From assembly GCA_018824305.1 (NCBI GenBank), contig JAHJGM010000049.1:1-38605 (forward strand): a DNA stretch of 38,605 nt. Direction: 5' to 3'. The DNA is from a bacterium. GTDB lineage: Bacteria > Campylobacterota > Campylobacteria > Campylobacterales > Sulfurimonadaceae. Made by a program: the position numbers and the translations under genes. Shown here in pieces: positions 33,745 through 38,605 of this stretch (positions are counted from its first letter, which is position 1; each line of letters opens with the position of its first letter). Under the pieces are notes generated by a model. The model was not told the origin of the DNA. It made no database searches and saw only the letters and a list, made by a program, of their open reading frames with translations.

Positions 33745-34899
33745 ATGGTGAAAATCGCCATCGTTGAAGATGATATCAATATGCGCAAATCTTTAGAGAT
33801 CGCAATGGAAGATTATAAAGAGTTTGATATCAAAACCTTCAAGAATGCAAAAGACGCACTTAAAGGCTTAGACAGTAGTTTTGAACTAGTAATCACAGAT
33901 ATCAATATGCCGGGAATGGATGGTATCGAATTTGTAAAAGCATTAGAGGGAAAATATGAAGTCATCATAATGACCGGAAATGCTACGCTTCAAAGAGCGA
34001 TCGAATCTATCCATCTGGGCGTGAAAGATTTTCTGCTAAAGCCTTTTGAGATCGATACATTGATAAAAGCTATTAAAAGAGCGGATGAAGTATCTAAAGT
34101 CGTCAAAAAAGCTGCTCCGAAAATAAAAACTAGCACCTCTAACGGCTTTATTGCCACGTCGGATGCTCTAAAAAAGGTTATCTCTATCACTGATAAGGCT
34201 GCTAGGACAGATGCAACAGTGATGCTTCTTGGCGAGAGCGGTGTAGGTAAAGAGGTCTTTGCAAAGTATGTACATGAAAACTCACAAAGAGCTAAAAAAG
34301 TATTTGTAGCTATCAATATGGCGGCGATTCCAGATAACCTGATAGAGAGTGAACTGTTTGGTTATGAAAAGGGTGCTTTTACCGATGCGACTGAAGCAAA
34401 AGCAGGACATTTTGAAAACGCAAACGGCGGTACACTTTTTTTAGATGAGATAGCAGAGATGCCCTACGGTGTCCAAGCGAAACTTCTTCGCGCTTTGCAG
34501 GAAAAAGAGATAAGACGTCTTGGATCATCTAAATCGATTAAGATAGATATTCGTATAATATCGGCAACGAATGCCAATTTGAGCGATAAGATAAAAAATG
34601 GCGAGTTTAGAGAGGATCTCTATTATCGTTTAAACACGATCCCGCTCAATATCCCTCCTTTACGTGAACGTAAAGAGGAAATTTTGCCTATAGCGCAAAA
34701 TATTTTGGAGCAGAGCTGTAGAGAGTACGGGCTTTTTGAAAAAAGATTTCAAGATTGTGCAAAAGAGCAGTTAGTACTGTATAAGTGGCCCGGGAATATA
34801 AGAGAGCTTATCTCTGTTATTCAAAGAGCAGCGATACTAAGTGACGGTAATGAGATTACAGCTGAAGATCTTTTTTTAGAAAGTCGTGGATTACATTAA
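33745..34899 (+). CDS. flgR: sigma54-dependent response regulator, FlgR-like, without DNA-binding domain
   Basis: A 384-residue NtrC-family activator. A receiver domain (about 1-115) has the phosphoacceptor Asp in VITDINMPGMDG and the Lys in LLKPFEI. An AAA+ domain follows with Walker A GESGVGKE, the sigma54-contacting loop GAFTDA in ELFGYEKGAFTDATEAKAGHFE, Walker B GGTLFLDEI and the R-finger region REDLYYRLNTIPL. The protein ends about 35 residues after WPGNIRELISVIQRAAIL, so there is no Fis-type helix-turn-helix. The same lack is known for FlgR of Helicobacter. It would activate sigma54 flagellar genes from solution with FlgS. ATG at 33745 is used; GTG at 33736 and GTG at 33748 are alternatives. 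Gene order gyrA...flgR-asd matches Campylobacter as I recall. Confidence 0.88.
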   Translation: MVKIAIVEDDINMRKSLEIAMEDYKEFDIKTFKNAKDALKGLDSSFELVITDINMPGMDGIEFVKALEGKYEVIIMTGNATLQRAIESIHLGVKDFLLKPFEIDTLIKAIKRADEVSKVVKKAAPKIKTSTSNGFIATSDALKKVISITDKAARTDATVMLLGESGVGKEVFAKYVHENSQRAKKVFVAINMAAIPDNLIESELFGYEKGAFTDATEAKAGHFENANGGTLFLDEIAEMPYGVQAKLLRALQEKEIRRLGSSKSIKIDIRIISATNANLSDKIKNGEFREDLYYRLNTIPLNIPPLRERKEEILPIAQNILEQSCREYGLFEKRFQDCAKEQLVLYKWPGNIRELISVIQRAAILSDGNEITAEDLFLESRGLH

Positions 34900-34915
34900 A
34901 AATTTAGGAGAAAAT

Positions 34916-35947
34916 ATGAGTAAATATAATGTTGCTGTTGTAGGTGCAAATGGCGCTGTTGGAGAGGAAATTTTAAGAGTTTTAGAAGAGGTAGATTTTC
35001 CTGTTGCAAAACTAGTACCGCTGGCAAGTAGCAGAAGTGCCGGTCAGACAGTTGAATTTAATGGTAGAGATGTAGAAATAAAAGAGTTGACAGAGACAAT
35101 TTTTGAAGAGGAAGATATCCAAATAGCACTTTTTAGTGCAGGCGGAAGTGTTTCTGCTAAATTTGCTCCGTTTGCTGTAAAAGCGGGAGCTGTAGTCGTT
35201 GATAATACAAGCCATTTTAGAATGGATAAAAATGTTCCTCTTGTAGTTCCTGAAGTAAATCCTGAAGATATCGCTTTGTGGAAAGACACGGGAATCGTAG
35301 CCAATCCAAACTGCTCGACTATTCAGATGGTTCAAGCACTTAAACCGCTTGATAAGGCGTATGGGTTGGTTCGTGTAGATGTTGCTACATATCAGGCGAC
35401 TTCGGGTGCAGGTAAATCTGCTATGGAAGAGCTTGTAAATCAGATGCAGTCATTTTTTGCATTTAAACTTGATGAAGCGGCACACACTAAGTTTCCACAT
35501 CAAATAGCACTCAACGTCATCCCTCAGATAGATTCGTTTACTGACAGCGGATACACAAAAGAAGAGCTGAAAATGGTCAATGAAACTACTAAGATCATGC
35601 ACAAAAATATTCAGCTGAGTGCTACATGTGTACGTGTGCCGACACTTCGCGGACATGCAGAAGCTCTTACTCTTACATTTGAGAACAGTGTTAGCGCAGA
35701 TGCGGCAAGAGAAGTATTGTCAAAAGCACCAAACATTATTATTTTGGACAACCCTCAAGCCAGCGAATACCCGATGCCGATAGCTTGTATGGATCAAAAC
35801 GAGACATTCGTAGGTCGTATCAGAGGTGACTTATTTAACGCTAAGATGATCCATATGTTCATCGTAGCGGATAACTTACGAGTCGGTGCTGCTACAAATG
35901 CTGTCCGTATTGCCCAAAAATGGGTAGAGATGCAAGAGGCTAACTAA
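34916..35947 (+). CDS. asd: aspartate-semialdehyde dehydrogenase
   Basis: Reduces aspartyl phosphate to aspartate semialdehyde with NADPH, the branch point to diaminopimelate, lysine, methionine and threonine. A 343-residue protein with the nucleotide loop GANGAVGEEI at the N-terminus, the catalytic Cys in IVANPNCSTIQM, the ATYQATSGAGKSAMEEL segment, and the HTKFPHQIALNVIPQID and VPTLRGHAEALT segments. ATG at 34916 follows TTTAGGAG; an ORF start ten residues earlier would overlap the flgR end. The next gene follows with one base between stop and start, suggesting cotranscription. Confidence 0.96.
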   Translation: MSKYNVAVVGANGAVGEEILRVLEEVDFPVAKLVPLASSRSAGQTVEFNGRDVEIKELTETIFEEEDIQIALFSAGGSVSAKFAPFAVKAGAVVVDNTSHFRMDKNVPLVVPEVNPEDIALWKDTGIVANPNCSTIQMVQALKPLDKAYGLVRVDVATYQATSGAGKSAMEELVNQMQSFFAFKLDEAAHTKFPHQIALNVIPQIDSFTDSGYTKEELKMVNETTKIMHKNIQLSATCVRVPTLRGHAEALTLTFENSVSADAAREVLSKAPNIIILDNPQASEYPMPIACMDQNETFVGRIRGDLFNAKMIHMFIVADNLRVGAATNAVRIAQKWVEMQEAN

Positions 35948-35948
35948 G

Positions 35949-36467
35949 ATGATAGAAAAAATATTTGAAAGCGGTCTATGGAGCAGTAGATTTATAGTTC
36001 TGCTTGCGGTTATATTTGGTCTCATCGGTGCTATCGCTCTTTTCGCGGTGGCAAGTTTTGATGTTTATGACACTGCGAAAAAAGTGTTTTTGACATATTA
36101 TGATCATCTGCATCCTGAAAACTTCCATGAAGATGTCGTCGGCGGCATCATCGGTGCAGTCGATCTTTATCTTATCGGTGTGGTTATGCTGCTTTTCTCA
36201 TTTGGTCTGTATGAACTCTTTATCTCTGATATAGATGCTGCAAAAGAGGATGGAGAAAGAGAAAACAAGATACTTGCTATCCATTCGCTTGATCAACTAA
36301 AAGACAAGATATCAAAAGTTATCGTTATGGTACTTGTTGTGACTTTCTTTCAACGTGTAGGGCATACCGAGTATCACGGTGCATTAGAGATGATGTACTT
36401 TGCACTTTCAATCACTGCGGTGAGTGTAGGTCTGTATTTTTTAAGCAAAGTCGGCGAGAAACACTGA
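35949..36467 (+). CDS. YqhA (UPF0114)-family membrane protein
   Basis: A 172-residue polytopic membrane protein with hydrophobic segments near residues 14-40 (FIVLLAVIFGLIGAIALFAVASF), 66-90 (IIGAVDLYLIGVVMLLFSFGLYELF), 121-132 and 145-165, and the family's opening FESGLWSSRF (YqhA: E-x-x-L-x-x-S-R-x-x) plus DLYLIGVVMLLFSFGLYELFISDID. Its function is unknown; family members are small inner-membrane proteins in diverse bacteria. It begins one base after the asd stop and its TGA stop is a genuine use of that codon in this genome. A His-containing loop RVGHTEYHGALEMMYF precedes the last helix. Confidence 0.88.
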   Translation: MIEKIFESGLWSSRFIVLLAVIFGLIGAIALFAVASFDVYDTAKKVFLTYYDHLHPENFHEDVVGGIIGAVDLYLIGVVMLLFSFGLYELFISDIDAAKEDGERENKILAIHSLDQLKDKISKVIVMVLVVTFFQRVGHTEYHGALEMMYFALSITAVSVGLYFLSKVGEKH

Positions 36468-36554
36468 TTTTTCTAGTGTGACTTGTTGCAATAGCGTATT
36501 AAATAAATGGAGGTTCCCTTCATTTTATGCAATAAAATTAAGGAGAATATTTTA

Positions 36555-37586
36555 ATGAGTAAAATTTTTGTAGATGCATGTTTTGGCAAAGAAACACCGT
36601 ATACTCCAGTTTGGATGATGCGTCAAGCGGGACGTTACCTTCCGGAATATATGGAAGTACGTGCAAAAGCCGGCAACTTTTTAAACCTCTGTCATGATCC
36701 GAAAAAAGCATGTGAAGTGACACTGCAACCAGTTGATATCGTCGGTGTCGATGCTGCTATTTTGTTTAGCGATATTTTGGTGATCCCCGATGAGATGGGA
36801 ATGGAGCTCTCTTTTGTAAAGGGGGAAGGTCCTAAATTTTCTGACCCTATCAGAAACGAAGCTGATCTTGAGAGACTTATCGGCGGCGAGGAAGCGGCTT
36901 CAAAACTGACTTATGTTTACGACACTATCAAACTTATAAAAGAGCAGTTGGCTGAAGATAAAGCGCTTATCGGTTTTACGGGAGCACCTTGGACGCTTGC
37001 AACATATATGATAGAGGGCGAAGGTACGAAGACATACAACATCTGTAAAAAGATGATGTATTCAAATCCGGAACTTTTACATAAAATTCTTGCAAAAGTG
37101 ACAGAAGTCGTAAAACTCTACATGGAAAAACAGATACAAAGCGGTATCGATGTCGTTCAGATATTCGATTCATGGGCAGCGGCGATCGAGCCGTCCAAAT
37201 ATGATGAATTCTCTTGGAAATACATGGTCGAGATCGCTGAGTATTTAAAAGAGAAGTATCCGCATATCCCTGTGATCATGTTTCCTAAAGGGATTCCTGC
37301 GTTTTTAGACAAAGTGTACGGAAACTTCGATGTATTTGGTGTAGACTGGTCGACACCTATGGCTTACGCGAAAGAGAAACTTGGCGATAGATATGTGCTT
37401 CAGGGAAATATGGAGCCATGCCGTCTTTACTCAAAAGAATCGACTACAGAGTGCGTAGAAGCACTTCAAAAGATCATGGGCGGAAAACGCCATATCTTTA
37501 ATCTAGGGCACGGCATCCTTCCCGATGTTCCTGTAGAAAATGCGAAGCATTTTATCAATGAGTGTCACCGCGTTAGTGGAAAATAA
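36555..37586 (+). CDS. hemE: uroporphyrinogen decarboxylase
   Basis: Converts uroporphyrinogen III to coproporphyrinogen III in haem synthesis by removing four carboxyl groups; cofactor-free, acting as a dimer. A 343-residue protein with [16 protein letters not shown], the conserved RQAGRY loop that binds substrate carboxylates, [17 protein letters not shown] containing the catalytic Asp, [16 protein letters not shown], and [22 protein letters not shown] at 36555 is chosen with AAGGAG (36540-36545) nine bases upstream; an in-frame upstream start at 36507 has no ribosome site and would add 16 unrelated residues. The 3' end overlaps the radical SAM gene start. Confidence 0.97.
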   Translation: MSKIFVDACFGKETPYTPVWMMRQAGRYLPEYMEVRAKAGNFLNLCHDPKKACEVTLQPVDIVGVDAAILFSDILVIPDEMGMELSFVKGEGPKFSDPIRNEADLERLIGGEEAASKLTYVYDTIKLIKEQLAEDKALIGFTGAPWTLATYMIEGEGTKTYNICKKMMYSNPELLHKILAKVTEVVKLYMEKQIQSGIDVVQIFDSWAAAIEPSKYDEFSWKYMVEIAEYLKEKYPHIPVIMFPKGIPAFLDKVYGNFDVFGVDWSTPMAYAKEKLGDRYVLQGNMEPCRLYSKESTTECVEALQKIMGGKRHIFNLGHGILPDVPVENAKHFINECHRVSGK

Positions 37587-38517
37587 GACCATTTTCGGAC
37601 CGATCCGCTCAAGACGGTTCGGTAACTCGCTGGGTATCGATCTCTCTCCTGCACTAAAACAGTGCAACTTCGACTGTCTTTACTGCGAACTCGCTCCTGC
37701 TGCTACAGTCGATAAACAGACAAATATTGTAAGTGTACAAACGATTATCGAGGATCTCAAAAATGCGCTTGATGAGCATAATAATATCGATGTTATTACA
37801 CTTACCGCAAATGGTGAACCGACTCTTTATCCATATCTAAGCGAACTTATAGATGAGATAGCGAAGATAAAAGGTGAACGAGAGATACTCATCCTCACAA
37901 ACAGTGCAGCACTCATAGATGAAAAAGTATTTCAAACACTTTTAAAATTAGATCAAGTGAAACTTTCTCTTGACGCCGTCACGCCGGAAGTGTTTAAAAA
38001 AATAGACAGACCGCATAAAGGTATAGAGATAGATATCCTTACATGTAAGGTACAAGAGTTTTCACAAGAGTTTGCAGGCAAGCTTTACATAGAGATACTT
38101 TTTGTTTATGGGCTCAATGATACAAAAGAGGAAGTACAGGCTATAAACGAAGTGCTAAAAACTCTTTCGCATGTAGAGCGCATAGATATAGGAACTATCG
38201 ACAGACCTCCGGCATATCCTGTGCAAGGCATAAGCTACACAGAGTTGTATGAGATTGCACAGATGTTCGATGCCTCTTTGCCGATTCATATAGCTTCACG
38301 TACTCATGCTGAAAGCTGCGTAAGCAGTTATACGGATGAAAAGATTATCAACACACTGGACAAACGTCCTCTTACTTTGGAAGATATTGAACTTTTGTTT
38401 GATGAAGACTCAAAATCAAGACTCAAAAAGCTGATTGAAACAGGTGATATAACTACAAACAGAATCGGAAATTTAGAGTTTCTCGTACTATCAAAAAATC
38501 TCAAAAGAAAACGCTAA
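37558..38517 (+). CDS. radical SAM protein, wybutosine-type (COG0731-like)
   Basis: A 319-residue radical SAM enzyme. The cluster motif CNFDCLYC (CX3CX2C) sits near residue 40 in [17 protein letters not shown]; the SAM-binding [15 protein letters not shown] (Gly-Glu motif) and [21 protein letters not shown] follow. The N-terminus ([19 protein letters not shown]) matches the subgroup often annotated as 'radical SAM protein' or 'wybutosine synthesis-like', whose substrate in bacteria is not known to me. A C-terminal region of 80 residues ([32 protein letters not shown]) may bind a target. It overlaps hemE by 29 bases; ATG at 37558 is chosen over ATG 37540, though neither has a clear ribosome site, so coupling to hemE is likely. 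Confidence 0.85.
   Translation: MSVTALVENKTIFGPIRSRRFGNSLGIDLSPALKQCNFDCLYCELAPAATVDKQTNIVSVQTIIEDLKNALDEHNNIDVITLTANGEPTLYPYLSELIDEIAKIKGEREILILTNSAALIDEKVFQTLLKLDQVKLSLDAVTPEVFKKIDRPHKGIEIDILTCKVQEFSQEFAGKLYIEILFVYGLNDTKEEVQAINEVLKTLSHVERIDIGTIDRPPAYPVQGISYTELYEIAQMFDASLPIHIASRTHAESCVSSYTDEKIINTLDKRPLTLEDIELLFDEDSKSRLKKLIETGDITTNRIGNLEFLVLSKNLKRKR
38039..38048. repeat. TTACATGTAA palindrome, copy 6
   Basis: Exact copy inside the radical SAM gene (frame CTT ACA TGT AAG). Confidence 0.9.
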
Positions 38518-38556
38518 ATAAGCTTAGTTTAAAGGTGCTCTTAAGTTCCTTTAACA

Positions 38557-38562
38557 TATAAT
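38557..38562 (+). promoter_or_regulatory. -10 box of the 3'-end tRNA
   Basis: TATAAT in CATATAATTTCGGCTC, 17 bases before the tRNA 5' end; same TATAATTTCG context as the tRNA-Arg promoter. Confidence 0.6.
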
Positions 38563-38578
38563 TTCGGCTCATAAATAT

Positions 38579-38605
38579 TCCGGATTAGCTCAGCGGTAGA
38601 GTAGG
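38579..38605 (+). tRNA. tRNA, 5' part only (cut by window end)
   Basis: Starts TCCGGATTAGCTCAGCGGTAGAG, i.e. a seven-base acceptor strand TCCGGAT followed by the D arm (AGCTCAGCGGTAGAG). The anticodon lies outside the window, so the amino acid cannot be assigned; the acceptor strand is compatible with tRNA-Asn but this is only a guess. Confidence 0.85.

Noticed and set aside
36468-36554. Sigma54 promoter before hemE (TGTGACTTGTTGCA)
   Set aside because: The GG and GC elements at -24/-12 with five-base spacing are not present.

Overview
The window reads as chromosomal DNA of a free-living member of the Campylobacterota (Epsilonproteobacteria), most like Sulfurimonas or a close relative. The reasons are AT-rich, densely packed coding; frequent TTG starts; -10 boxes of the TATAAT/TAGAAT type mostly without clear -35 boxes; a monomeric NADP isocitrate dehydrogenase; many c-di-GMP proteins; and two gene orders I remember from Campylobacter (acidic protein-gmk-tatA-argS, and gyrA-flgR-asd). 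No gap between genes exceeds about 220 bases, and I see no prophage, insertion sequence, integrase or CRISPR array.

Layout. 1-3390: a forward run of a highly acidic protein (cut by the window edge), gmk, tatA and argS. 3396-6120: an L,D-transpeptidase-like secreted protein (reverse), a GNAT-like protein and an NhaC-type antiporter whose natural start appears to be an ATA codon. 6164-8504: a double palindrome on a -10 box, then the isocitrate dehydrogenase gene. 8665-11872: a tiny lysine/alanine-rich histone-like protein, a 90-residue HTH-like protein, a DedA-type membrane protein and uvrB. 11971-25225: a signalling-rich stretch with a membrane-tethered solute-binding protein overlapping a HAMP-GAF-GGDEF-EAL enzyme, an unrecognised 504-residue protein, two related HD-GYP proteins flanking an NhaP-type antiporter, a small coiled-coil/ZapA-like pair, tRNA-Arg(GCG), a FliL paralogue, a small Cys-containing unknown and a four-CBS-PAS-GGDEF-EAL protein. 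25307-27634: a tightly overlapping AmmeMemoRadiSam operon. 27730-29417: amtB-glnK with a hairpin terminator. 29599-38605: selO, gyrA with an in-frame TGA, flgR, asd, a YqhA-type protein, hemE, a radical SAM protein, and the first 27 bases of a tRNA.

How the genes work together. Four c-di-GMP turnover proteins within 13 kb, two of them with strong sensory input (periplasmic ligand; CBS/PAS), together with FlgR and a FliL paralogue, suggest an organism that tunes motility against surface life. AmtB-GlnK handles ammonium. Two sodium/proton antiporters fit a marine or saline habitat. The isocitrate dehydrogenase fits a central reductive or oxidative TCA cycle.

The points most worth checking are the TGA stop replacing a conserved glycine codon of gyrA just before the GyrA box, the perfect 10-bp palindrome TTACATGTAA occurring six times, the binding-protein/c-di-GMP enzyme pair, and the two HD-GYP paralogues with different apparent losses of active-site residues.
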